Positions 1 through 5,624 of a stretch of DNA of 16,428 nucleotides are shown one piece after another. The notes under the pieces were generated by a model, which ran no database searches, was not told where the DNA came from, and saw nothing but the letters and a program-made list of their open reading frames with translations. Source of the stretch: Clostridia bacterium (GTDB lineage: Bacteria > UBA6262 > WVXT01); contig DAOVHK010000022.1 in NCBI GenBank assembly GCA_030671905.1, forward strand, positions 1 to 16,428. Direction: 5' to 3'. Each line of letters begins with the position of its first letter. Position 1 is the stretch's first letter. The position numbers and the translations under genes are program-made.

Positions 1-30
1 GCGTTGGAAAATTTTGAAAACTCTTTTTAA

Positions 31-102
31 GGGCAATTAGCTCAGCGGGAGAGCGCTGCTTTCACACGGCAGAAGTCGCTGGTTCAACCCCAGCATTGCC
101 CA
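31..102 (+). tRNA. tRNA-Val (anticodon CAC)
   Basis: The sequence folds as a full cloverleaf. The acceptor arm GGGCAAT (31-37) pairs with ATTGCCC (95-101) and is followed by discriminator A102. The D arm is GCTC/GAGC. The anticodon stem CTGCT/GGCAG closes the seven-base loop TTCACAC, giving anticodon CAC at 63-65. The T arm GCTGG/CCAGC carries the TTCAACC loop. CCA is not encoded; GGTT follows. No complete promoter fits in the 30 bases upstream, so it may belong to a tRNA transcript starting outside the window. Confidence 0.96.
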
Positions 103-113
103 GGTTAACGATT

Positions 114-139
114 GGAATTTTAAATTCCTAGTTTTTTTT
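114..139 (+). terminator. Weak intrinsic terminator after tRNA-Val
   Basis: An AT-rich inverted repeat (GGAATTT/AAATTCC, 114-128) is followed at 132-139 by a run of eight T. This has the form of an intrinsic terminator for the tRNA. The stem is weak, so some read-through into the microORF at 160 is likely, because no separate promoter is visible for that ORF. Confidence 0.5.
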
Positions 140-159
140 AAAGAGGGGAGGTGAAATCG

Positions 160-243
160 ATGGTAGCTAAGAAGAAAAAGAAGGCCAAGAAGAAAAAAAA
201 GGCCACGAAGAAAGGGAAAAAGAAAAAGAAAAAATCGTGCTAA
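160..243 (+). CDS. Lysine-rich microprotein, 27 aa
   Basis: ATG at 160 is preceded by a very strong Shine-Dalgarno (GGGGAGGTG, about 146-153). The 27-codon frame ends at TAA 241-243. The product is about two thirds lysine, with a few Ala and Gly and a C-terminal Ser-Cys. It has no hydrophobic segment and can only be a strongly basic, disordered peptide. It lies between a tRNA and a strong terminator, so it has its own 3' end. A tail-like peptide that binds nucleic acid or ribosomes is an inference from charge only. The ribosome-binding site, the clean stop and a similar microORF at 4841 favour a real gene, but an A-rich stretch could give this composition by chance. Confidence 0.55.
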   Translation: MVAKKKKKAKKKKKATKKGKKKKKKSC

Positions 244-270
244 AAAAGAATTACATCTTTAAAGATTTTT

Positions 271-311
271 AAAAGAAAGGAGCGACTCCCTCCAGAGTCG
301 CTCTTTTCTTT
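271..311 (+). terminator. Strong Rho-independent terminator (likely bidirectional)
   Basis: A perfect 9-bp stem, GAGCGACTC (280-288) with GAGTCGCTC (295-303), closes the loop CCTCCA. It extends through the A-rich left flank (272-279) and the T-rich right flank (304-311) to about 17 bp with one G-T pair. The flanks provide a T tract on either strand. It separates the tRNA/microORF unit from the nitroreductase gene. Confidence 0.9.
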
Positions 312-346
312 GTCTTTATCCTTCAGAATTGAAAAGGAGAACTAAA

Positions 347-1021
347 TTGAAAAAGAATTTCTGGAAAATTATGGTGTTAAGCTTTGCTTTTGGGATTGGG
401 TGGTCTACAACATCGTCCTGTTTTGCAAAAGAAATATCAAAGTCCACGCAAGAAGAGTGGAAATTACCTGTCCCTAGAAAAAAAAGCAGAGTTAGTCTTG
501 AAAAAGCGCTGAATCTTCGTCGGTCGAGCAAGGAGGGTTTTTCCAGTAAGGAATTAAAGGAAAAAGAGATCGGACAAATCCTGTGGGCGGCAAGAGGAGT
601 TAATCGTCCTACTGGGAAGCTTACTTCTCCTTCAGCAATGGCTCGCTATTCGGTCTCAGTTTATGTTGCTACAGAGAAAGGCACTTTCCTCTATATTCCC
701 GAAAACCATTCTCTCTTATCCATTAGTAATAGAGATATACGGAAAGGTATAGGCACACAGGAATACGTGAAGACCGCTCCTGTTATTTTGATATTTGTTG
801 CGGATTTCTCAAAATTGTCTGAGTTTTCTATGACCAGGAAAATTTCTTTCGTCAGCGCAGAAGCAGGAGCCATTGGAGAAAATGTTTACTTGCAGTGCGC
901 GGCATTAAAATTAGGAACCTGCTTTGTAGCTTCTGTAGACAAAGAATTCGTAAAGAGAGAGCTCAGTTTCAAAAAAGACATAGACCCCTTATTTATAATG
1001 CCCATAGGTCACTCCAGGTGA
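347..1021 (+). CDS. Exported SagB-type nitroreductase-family protein
   Basis: Predicted FMN-dependent oxidoreductase of the nitroreductase fold, nearest the SagB-type dehydrogenase branch. The open frame reaches a TTG at 329, but I place the start at the in-frame TTG 347, seven bases after AAGGAG (334-339), giving 224 aa. A Lys-rich N-terminus, a hydrophobic stretch (about residues 6-20) and a possible signal peptidase site after SSCFA predict export. The domain then follows: LEKALNLRRSSKEG (the family's N-terminal RRS motif), the EIGQILWAARGVNRPTG segment, SAEAGAIGENVYLQCAALKLGTC in the middle, and a terminal IMPIGHS. This order is typical of SagB-like proteins. Export of an FMN enzyme is somewhat unusual. 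The substrate is unknown. A terminator lies upstream and a promoter downstream, so it is probably monocistronic, although its own promoter is not evident. Confidence 0.8.
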   Translation: MKKNFWKIMVLSFAFGIGWSTTSSCFAKEISKSTQEEWKLPVPRKKSRVSLEKALNLRRSSKEGFSSKELKEKEIGQILWAARGVNRPTGKLTSPSAMARYSVSVYVATEKGTFLYIPENHSLLSISNRDIRKGIGTQEYVKTAPVILIFVADFSKLSEFSMTRKISFVSAEAGAIGENVYLQCAALKLGTCFVASVDKEFVKRELSFKKDIDPLFIMPIGHSR

Positions 1022-1051
1022 AATTGGGTAACTTTTAGAGGAACTTTCAAG

Positions 1052-1080
1052 TTGACTTTCCCCTAAAAATTTAGTATAAG
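1052..1080 (+). promoter_or_regulatory. Sigma70-type promoter for the zinc-ribbon/RNase HI operon
   Basis: TTGACT (1052-1057) and TATAAG (1075-1080) are separated by exactly 17 bases; each matches consensus at five of six positions. A start near 1087 would leave a leader of about 22 bases before GTG 1109, just enough for the GGGGAG ribosome-binding site. Confidence 0.72.
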
Positions 1081-1108
1081 TAAGTTAGATTTTTTTTGGG
1101 GAGCGGAT

Positions 1109-1819
1109 GTGAATGAACAATTAGAGAGATTAATCGAGTTGCAGGAAGTCGATTTACTTCTTGACCGCATTCGAAGTGAAATCGACCAGATCCCCCAAGA
1201 AATTGACAGATTGAAAAGAGAGTTTGAAGAAAGCCAGGCATTGCTTAACGAGTCGAAAAAGAAGATGGCTGAACTACAAGTAGGCAGGAAAAGCAAAGAA
1301 CTCGAACTCAAGACCAAAGAGGAAGAACTTAAAAAACATCAGAGCGAACTCTTTGCAATAAAGACAAACGAAGCCTATACTGCATTACTGAAAGAAATTG
1401 AGGAAGGTAAGCAGTTAAAAAATGATATTGAAAATACAGTTCTTGCAGTGCTGGAGCAAGAGGATGCTTTACTTACCGAAGAGAAGATAAAAAAAGAAGA
1501 GCTGGCTAAGAAGAAAGAAGAAGTTACTAAACAACAAAAGGAATTAGAAGACAGATTGCAACGCTTAAAGCAGAATCTACAGGAAGTTCAATCGGAACAG
1601 AAACAGAAAATAGCTAACATCAAATCGGAAATATTTAAAAGGTATCAGAGAATAAGGGAAAAGAAGGATGGAGTGGCAGTTGTTCCGTTAACTAATGGAT
1701 TTTGTGGAGGGTGTAGCATAGCCTTACCCCCTCAGCTTATAAATGATGTTTTGAAAGGGGAAGACCTAGTAGCTTGTAGAAATTGTTTGAGGATACTATA
1801 TCTGAAGGAAGGAAAGTGA
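1109..1819 (+). CDS. Coiled-coil protein with C-terminal C4 zinc ribbon
   Basis: A 236-aa protein with a long, highly charged coiled coil (about residues 1-175, Glu/Lys/Gln heptads) and a small C-terminal zinc ribbon. The four zinc ligands are Cys199, Cys202, Cys223 and Cys226 (FCGGC and ACRNC). This matches the bacterial DUF164/'zinc ribbon domain-containing protein' family, whose members are proposed to bind nucleic acid or ribosomes; the exact role here is not known. The start is GTG 1109 after GGGGAGCGG, since the overlapping ATG 1107 runs straight into TGA. Its stop overlaps the start of the RNase HI-like gene (GTGA), so the two are translationally coupled. This pairing with an RNase H gene suggests a job in RNA or DNA metabolism. 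Confidence 0.88.
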   Translation: MNEQLERLIELQEVDLLLDRIRSEIDQIPQEIDRLKREFEESQALLNESKKKMAELQVGRKSKELELKTKEEELKKHQSELFAIKTNEAYTALLKEIEEGKQLKNDIENTVLAVLEQEDALLTEEKIKKEELAKKKEEVTKQQKELEDRLQRLKQNLQEVQSEQKQKIANIKSEIFKRYQRIREKKDGVAVVPLTNGFCGGCSIALPPQLINDVLKGEDLVACRNCLRILYLKEGK

Positions 1820-2385
1820 AGGAATCCGAGTTAAGGGAAGAGACCTACAGGATATTGAACACTCTTGCCCAGGAGAAGTCTTTTCGCTCAGCAAAGAAGA
1901 GACTTCCTGGGCTTACCGACAAAGAAATATGGAAAGCTATCTCCGTTGCAGCTTCTATGGTAAAACCTTTCCCCGGAGTTAAAAGATACAGAAATCTCAA
2001 AGTATATGTCGATGGATCTGCAGAGCCCAATCCCGGGCCTTCCGGGATCGGAATAGTTATTTATGATGAGAAAAAGAAGAAAATTAAAGAGGTAAATAAA
2101 TATATTGGTTTAGCAACTAACAATGTAGCTGAATACAAGGCTTTGATTCAGGGATTGAAAGAGAGTAAAAAGCTATTAGCGCAAAGTGTTAACGTATTCA
2201 GCGATTCCCAATTGTTGATTAATCAGATGGACGGAAGGTTTCGAATAAACAACAAAGGCCTACGGATACTATTCCAACAAGCAAAAAACCTCGAAGGCAA
2301 GTTTGAAAAAGTGACTTATTGCCTGATAGGTAGAAATAAGAATAAGGTAGCCGACCAACTTGCCAATCTGGCAATAAAAAAATAG
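1816..2385 (+). CDS. Ribonuclease HI-family protein with N-terminal extension
   Basis: Predicted endonuclease that cuts the RNA strand of RNA:DNA hybrids. I choose GTG 1816, which overlaps the previous stop as GTGA and has AAGGAAGGA upstream; the longer frame from 1783 lies inside the previous gene. The 189-aa product has a helical region of about 60 residues and then an RNase H domain. The four catalytic acids are visible: Asp66 in VYVDGSAEPNPGP, Glu106 in NNVAEYKAL, Asp130 in VFSDSQLL and Asp180 in NKVADQLAN. This spacing and the short form without the basic 'handle' resemble the RnhA-like proteins of archaea and Bacillus (YpdQ/YpeP type) rather than E. coli RnhA. The N-terminal part resembles no domain I can name. 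The stop TAG lies at the left edge of a dispersed hairpin repeat. Confidence 0.9.
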   Translation: MKESELREETYRILNTLAQEKSFRSAKKRLPGLTDKEIWKAISVAASMVKPFPGVKRYRNLKVYVDGSAEPNPGPSGIGIVIYDEKKKKIKEVNKYIGLATNNVAEYKALIQGLKESKKLLAQSVNVFSDSQLLINQMDGRFRINNKGLRILFQQAKNLEGKFEKVTYCLIGRNKNKVADQLANLAIKK

Positions 2386-2440
2386 TAGCTCCGATTCATC
2401 CAGCCCCTGCTCTCAGGGACTGGCTTCATCGGAGCGTAAT
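2386..2440. repeat. Dispersed hairpin element (GTAGC...GCGT family) with inserted inner hairpin
   Basis: The left arm TAGCTCCGATTCATC (2386-2400) and right arm CATCGGAGCGTAAT (2427-2440) can pair through GCTCCGAT/ATCGGAGC. Between them is a second inverted repeat, CAGCCCCTG/CAGGGACTG. The outer arms match the element at 10297-10328, where nothing separates the arms. This copy therefore looks like the simple element with an extra hairpin in its loop. It sits between the RNase HI stop and rnpB. Confidence 0.65.
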
Positions 2441-2442
2441 AT

Positions 2443-2740
2443 AGGCTTGAAGTGAACCGGATGGTTGCTCCGATATTTATCGGAGAGGAAAGTCCGAACT
2501 CCACAGGGCAGGGTGTTCCGTGTAAACGGAAGGGGAGCGATCCTACGGAAAGTGGCACAGAAACCAGGTACAGGTAATGCTGTAGTGAAAAGGCTAAACC
2601 CCACTCGGAGCAAGACCGAATAGCAGAGGAGAGACGGCCCGTCTCGTTACCACTCTATGGGTTGGTCGCTTAGATAAATAACCATCGTTCCGATTTGTAG
2701 TCGGAATACAGGATTCGGCTTACAGGTTCATTTCAAGCCT
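2443..2740 (+). ncRNA. rnpB: RNase P RNA (compact bacterial type A)
   Basis: This is the catalytic RNA that trims tRNA 5' leaders. P1 is a 16-bp helix between 2443-2458 and 2725-2740 with a single G-T pair, which defines both ends. Conserved regions appear in order: P3 hairpin CTCCGATA/TATCGGAG; CR-I GAGGAAAGTCCGAACTCC; CR-II/III around GAAAGTGGCACAGAAACC; CR-IV AAGACCGAATAGCAG; an L15-like GGTTGGTCGC with the GGT that binds tRNA CCA; and CR-V AGATAAATAACC...ACAGGATTCGGCTTAC. At about 298 nt it is short for type A, consistent with reduced peripheral helices (P12-P14 look minimal). A T-rich tract follows at 2741. It has the same orientation as its neighbours. Confidence 0.97.
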
Positions 2741-2763
2741 TTCTATTTTATTATTTGGGAAGA

Positions 2764-2792
2764 TTGATTTTTTTTCTAAAAAAATATAAGAT
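2764..2792 (+). promoter_or_regulatory. Possible promoter upstream of nitroreductase operon
   Basis: TTGATT (2764-2769) and TAAGAT (2787-2792) are 17 bases apart. An alternative -10, TATAAG (2785-2790), has a shorter 15-base gap. The region is very AT-rich, so chance matches are easy. It would drive the gene at 2840 and probably the RNase HII-like/exonuclease genes beyond. Confidence 0.4.
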
Positions 2793-2839
2793 AAAAGACA
2801 AGAAACTACCAAAAATTTTATTTGATAAAAAAAATAACT

Positions 2840-3331
2840 ATGGAAGCAATTGAAGCGTTGAAGACCAGAAGAAGTAAAAGAAAATTTTTGCCTACGCCTG
2901 TCCCCAAAGGAGTGATTGAGGATATCATCGATTGTGGCCGGCTGGCTCCCAGCGCAATAAACATACAGCCTGTAGAGTTCATTGTGGTCACCAAAGGGGA
3001 AATCAGGAAGAAAATAGCAGAAATGACCGATTATGGTAGGTTTATTGCAGAGGCACCTGTCTGCATTGTCATTTTTTCTCGCCAGACGAAATACTACTTA
3101 GAAGATGGTTCTGCAGCAACAGAGAACATACTCTTAGCTGCTCACGCACATGGATTAGGGGCCTGCTGGGTGGCTGGAGACAAGAAACTATATGCAGAGA
3201 AAGTCCGCCAACTGCTCGGAGCACCTCAGAACTTTAAACTAATCACTCTCATTCCCCTGGGTTATAGTAAAGAGGAACCGAAGCCTGCCAAGAAAAAACT
3301 GAAAGACGTCCTCCGCTGGGAAAAATATTGA
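2840..3331 (+). CDS. Nitroreductase-family flavoprotein
   Basis: A 163-aa predicted cytoplasmic FMN/NAD(P)H oxidoreductase. The domain is nearly the whole protein: MEAIEALKTRRSKRKF at the N-terminus (the RRS motif that contacts FMN phosphate), GRLAPSAINIQP near residue 40, AATENILLAAHAHGLGACWVAG in the middle, and LITLIPLGYSKEEPKP at the end. These are the classical motifs of small nitroreductases. ATG 2840 fits the family N-terminus; a TTG at 2822 adds only six residues, and neither start has a clear Shine-Dalgarno. It lies 15 bases before the RNase HII-like gene, so the two may share a transcript. It differs from the exported SagB-like protein at 347 in lacking a signal peptide. The substrate cannot be told from sequence. 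Confidence 0.9.
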   Translation: MEAIEALKTRRSKRKFLPTPVPKGVIEDIIDCGRLAPSAINIQPVEFIVVTKGEIRKKIAEMTDYGRFIAEAPVCIVIFSRQTKYYLEDGSAATENILLAAHAHGLGACWVAGDKKLYAEKVRQLLGAPQNFKLITLIPLGYSKEEPKPAKKKLKDVLRWEKY

Positions 3332-3346
3332 GTTTGAGATTTAAAA

Positions 3347-4354
3347 ATGCTCATTGTAGGAATTGATGAGAATGGATTAGGTTTTCGGAATCAGAGAATG
3401 CTGGGACCTCTGGTGGTAACCGCTACTGCCTTTAGAATAGAAAGAGGTTATGACTTCAAGAAAGATTTTTTCTGGAATGAGCTTAAAAATGTAGTTTCAA
3501 AAGATAAAAGTGATAAAAAGAGCCTCATTGTCTGTGATAGTAAAGAACTTTTCAAGAGCAATAACCAGAAAACATATAAATTAGCAGAGGCTACAGTACT
3601 TGCTTTCTATTCTCTTTTGAATAGAAAATTGCCCCAAGATTTCGATAACGATTTTTTCTCCGAAATAGTTCTCAATGGACAGGGTCTTCTTGGTGATTGT
3701 CCTGTAAATTGGAAAAGTTCCCTCTGTGGAATCGGTGCTCCCTACAATCTCCCCGCCTGGAAAGTAGAAACTCAATTTATAGAAAATATCTCAGAAAAAT
3801 TGAAAGAGACGTTAAGAAAAAAGAGGATTGAATTCATTTTTTGGAAAAGTGGAATATTTTGTCCTTCCATTCTTAATAAGACGGGAGAGAAAAATCTGGA
3901 TAAGTACTGGCTTGAGGTTCAAACAATAGGTGATTTTATTAATCTATTTCTGGAAAACTACCCAGAAGAAGAAATTTCCTTTTTTTCAGGGAAGATAGAT
4001 GGTTGGGGAAAGAAGAAAATTTTGAGTTGCTTGGGAGAGAGATTTGAAATTCAACCTGTTCCTACAAAAGAGGGAATGGATATTTTTACAGTTTTCCATA
4101 AAAAGAAAAAATTGAAGCTCTATTTTATCAAGTCCGGTGATAAGTTCATCTTTCCCATCTCCCTTTCCTCAATTTTTGGCAAATACATCAGAGAAATATT
4201 TATTAGACGGATAAACGAATTCTTTCAAAAGTTTGATAGTTCCTTAGATTGGTGTGGAGGATACAGGCAAGGCAGGAGATTTGATGGTTTCCTGAAAAGG
4301 GCTGCCGAAATAGCAACTATGGAGAGAATTCCACAAGAATGTTTGCTCCGGTAG
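3347..4354 (+). CDS. Divergent RNase HII-like protein
   Basis: A 335-aa protein that I read as a remote RNase HII/HIII homologue. Family landmarks appear in order: GIDENGLG...GPLVVTATAF (residues 5-28, compare DEAGRG...GPVVAAAV) with Asp7 and Glu8; CDSKEL (63-68, compare DSKKL); GKIDGW with Asp218; ISLSSIFGKYIRE (271-283, compare ISAASIIAKVTRD) with Glu283 where the family has Asp; and GGYRQGRRFDGFL (304-316, compare the GYGT region). Two things are odd. The GRG/GKG motif that reads the RNA-DNA junction is GLG here. About 150 extra residues lie between DSKEL and the third acid, making the protein about 1.5 times normal RNase HII length. The catalytic acids look retained, so nuclease activity is plausible but the substrate probably differs. 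Its 3' end nearly abuts the exonuclease gene (11-base gap to ATG 4366). Confidence 0.68.
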   Translation: MLIVGIDENGLGFRNQRMLGPLVVTATAFRIERGYDFKKDFFWNELKNVVSKDKSDKKSLIVCDSKELFKSNNQKTYKLAEATVLAFYSLLNRKLPQDFDNDFFSEIVLNGQGLLGDCPVNWKSSLCGIGAPYNLPAWKVETQFIENISEKLKETLRKKRIEFIFWKSGIFCPSILNKTGEKNLDKYWLEVQTIGDFINLFLENYPEEEISFFSGKIDGWGKKKILSCLGERFEIQPVPTKEGMDIFTVFHKKKKLKLYFIKSGDKFIFPISLSSIFGKYIREIFIRRINEFFQKFDSSLDWCGGYRQGRRFDGFLKRAAEIATMERIPQECLLR

Positions 4355-4365
4355 AAAGGCGAATT

Positions 4366-4839
4366 ATGAAAGCTTTTCTGGACATTGAGACCTCATTTGA
4401 AGGAGAAATAACTGTTCTGGGAATATATCGCGGGGATGGCGCACTAATTCAGTTAGTGGGAAAAGAAATTACCAAGCCAAACTTGCTTAAGAGCCTTGTG
4501 GGGACAACTACCATTTACACTTACAATGGGAGCAGGTTTGATCTCCCGGTCATAAAGGAGAAGCTGAGTGTAGATTTGGATGATTTTTTCGCAACCTACG
4601 ACTTGATGTACGACTGCTGGGAAAGAAATCTTTATGGTGGTTTAAAGAAAGTCGAACAAATACTAGGAATTAAAAGACGTCTGAAAGAGGTAGATGGCTG
4701 GGTAGCTATGGAACTATGGTACCAATACGAAAAAGAAAATAACAAAAAGGCCTTACAAGTGTTACTGGAGTATAATAAAGAAGACATTGTTAATCTTCCT
4801 ATCTTAATGGAAAAACTTGGAAAAAGGGGTGGTGATTAA
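4366..4839 (+). CDS. YprB/DnaQ-like DEDD exonuclease (RNase_H_2 type)
   Basis: A 157-aa predicted 3'-5' exonuclease of the RNase H-like superfamily, close to the YprB-type ribonuclease H-like domain. Motif I is FLDIETS (Asp and Glu near residues 5 and 7), motif II is YTYNGSRFDLPVI (Asp near 60), and motif III is EYNKEDIVNLPIL (Asp near 143) with a nearby Tyr/Asn-Lys pattern. These are the acids that hold two metal ions. The open frame extends up to ATG 4339 inside the previous gene, but ATG 4366 has AGAAAGG upstream and gives the family's usual start. It is probably cotranscribed with the RNase HII-like gene, and its stop is one base from the microORF start. Whether it acts on RNA or DNA is not visible. 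Confidence 0.85.
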   Translation: MKAFLDIETSFEGEITVLGIYRGDGALIQLVGKEITKPNLLKSLVGTTTIYTYNGSRFDLPVIKEKLSVDLDDFFATYDLMYDCWERNLYGGLKKVEQILGIKRRLKEVDGWVAMELWYQYEKENNKKALQVLLEYNKEDIVNLPILMEKLGKRGGD

Positions 4840-4840
4840 T

Positions 4841-4900
4841 ATGCCAGGAAAAGTACCGGCCAAGAGAGAGAAGAAGAAGCCAAAAAAGAAGAAAAAGTAA
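4841..4900 (+). CDS. Lysine-rich microprotein, 19 aa
   Basis: ATG 4841 follows the exonuclease stop by one base and has GGGGTGG about ten bases upstream as a ribosome-binding site, so it can be read by reinitiation or directly. The 19 codons encode MPGKVPAKRE, then a Lys/Pro-rich end, and stop at TAA 4898-4900. Eleven of 19 residues are Lys or Arg. It resembles the 27-aa lysine-rich peptide at 160 in composition only. Its position at the end of a nuclease operon suggests a basic nucleic-acid-binding peptide, but this is inference. A non-coding A-rich tail is the main alternative. Confidence 0.5.
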   Translation: MPGKVPAKREKKKPKKKKK

Positions 4901-4932
4901 AGGAGTATAGGCGCTCATTCTGGTAAACGAAT

Positions 4933-4959
4933 GTAGCAGCAGAGTGAATCTCTGCGTCA
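4933..4959. repeat. Dispersed hairpin element (GTAGCAG...CTGCGT family)
   Basis: GTAGCAGCAGAG and CTCTGCGTCA frame a short loop (TGAAT). The stem CAGAG/CTCTG is perfect. The constant flanks (GTAGCAG and CTGCGT) recur at 10851-10876 and 14073-14100 with different but self-complementary inner stem bases. Confidence 0.65.
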
Positions 4960-4965
4960 ATGTAA

Positions 4966-5018
4966 GTAGTGTAGGGGCTTGTCCCCGTAGAGATTACGCC
5001 CATAAAGGGCTACACTAC
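4966..5018. repeat. 53-bp palindromic element with GTAGTGTA inverted ends
   Basis: It starts with GTAGTGTA (4966-4973) and ends with the exact complement TACACTAC (5011-5018). Inside it has GGGGCTTGTCCCC and GCCCATAAAGGGC hairpins. The GTAGGGGC motif links it to the neighbouring GTAGGGGCGACC repeat. No coding capacity. Confidence 0.7.
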
Positions 5019-5034
5019 GGATAATGTTTTGGTC

Positions 5035-5080
5035 GCGTAGGGGCGACCTTTATGGTCGCCCAAGGGCTTTATGCCCGTAA
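5035..5080. repeat. GCGTAGGGGCGACC hairpin repeat
   Basis: GCGTAGGGGCGACC is followed by TTTAT and GGTCGCCC, forming GGGCGACC/GGTCGCCC; a second hairpin, GGGCTTTATGCCC, follows at 5064-5076. The first hairpin is shared with the elements at 5625-5700 and 16331-16399. Together with 4933-5018 and 5194-5262, it fills most of the 378-base gene-free stretch 4901-5278, in which I see no credible gene. The only long frame there (5052-5288) runs through repeats. Confidence 0.7.
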
Positions 5081-5193
5081 TTTGAGTATGAAAAAACAGA
5101 ATTTACATCATAAAGCAAGTTTACTAGGAGAACTGGCTGGCTTCGATGTAACTGGTTTTCCCCTGGCTATTTTCCCGTGGACAAAGAAAATTT

Positions 5194-5262
5194 CCTCTCC
5201 CTTCTGGGGAAGAGGGTTAGGCCTGCCCGTGCCTGGCACGAGCCACGGCCAGGGGCGAGGGG
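5194..5262. repeat. CCTCTCCC...GAGGGTTAGG repeat interrupted by a second hairpin
   Basis: The outer parts, CCTCTCCCTTCTGGGGAAGAGGGTTAGG (described by its arms CCTCTCCC and GAGGGTTAGG) and GGCGAGGGG, match the intact repeat at 11686-11720. Between TTAGG and GGCGAGG lies a 32-base piece, 5222-5253, with arms CCTGCCCGTG and CACGGCCAGG that pair over 10 bp with one mismatch. This looks like one small element nested in another. Confidence 0.7.
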
Positions 5263-5278
5263 TTAAAAGGAGACTCAA

Positions 5279-5584
5279 TTGGAAATAAGAGAATTTCAGG
5301 ATCTAATGCACAAACTCTACTATTCCAGAGACAAGAAGAGAGGACTTGCCAGGACTTTTGTCTGGTTTATTGAAGAAGTAGGGGAGTTAGCCAAGCTAAT
5401 TCGTGAAGACAAAAAGAGTGATTTTAAGGAAGAAGTAGGAGATGTTTTTGCCTGGTTTTTAAGTTTGGCCAACCTTTTAGATGTAAATGTAGAAAAAGAA
5501 ATCGAAAAGTATAAAGAAGGCTGTCCCAAGTGCAAAAAAATCCCCTGCCAATGCACCTACGACACCCCCAGCTTCCAATTTTAA
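5279..5584 (+). CDS. MazG-like nucleotide pyrophosphohydrolase with C-terminal Cys knuckle
   Basis: A 101-aa all-alpha MazG-fold protein, predicted to hydrolyse non-canonical or excess NTPs to NMP and pyrophosphate. The metal-binding acids are in IEEVGELAKL (Glu32, Glu33, Glu36) and EEVGDVFAW (Glu51/52, Asp55), the standard EExxE...ExxD layout. The last 20 residues carry GCPKCKKIPCQC, with cysteines at 82, 85, 90 and 92, a possible zinc knuckle not needed for the fold. The start is TTG 5279 with AAGGAG about eight bases upstream (5267-5272). It stands alone between two repeat clusters. The exact nucleotide is not predictable. Confidence 0.86.
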   Translation: MEIREFQDLMHKLYYSRDKKRGLARTFVWFIEEVGELAKLIREDKKSDFKEEVGDVFAWFLSLANLLDVNVEKEIEKYKEGCPKCKKIPCQCTYDTPSFQF

Positions 5585-5586
5585 TA

Positions 5587-5612
5587 TGGAGTAGCTCCTG
5601 TCCATCGGAACA
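5587..5612. repeat. Partial dispersed hairpin element (TGGAGTAGC left half)
   Basis: TGGAGTAGCTCCTGTCCATCGGAAC just after the MazG-like stop shares TGGAGTAGCTC and CATCGGA with the element at 10297-10328, but lacks the GAGCGTAAT right end. It appears to be a decayed or truncated copy. Confidence 0.5.
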
Positions 5613-5624
5613 TTTCGCAACCTC

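Noticed and set aside
1783..1815. Longer N-terminus for the RNase HI protein
   Set aside because: It would lie inside the zinc-ribbon coding region; GTG 1816 has a Shine-Dalgarno and a classical GTGA stop/start overlap.
4901..5278. CRISPR array
   Set aside because: The repeats here are different palindromic elements, not equal-length direct repeats with unique spacers; no cas genes are present.
5052..5288. 78-aa frame on + strand
   Set aside because: It runs through two dispersed hairpin repeats and the MazG-like ribosome-binding site, resembles no protein, and has no ribosome-binding site of its own.
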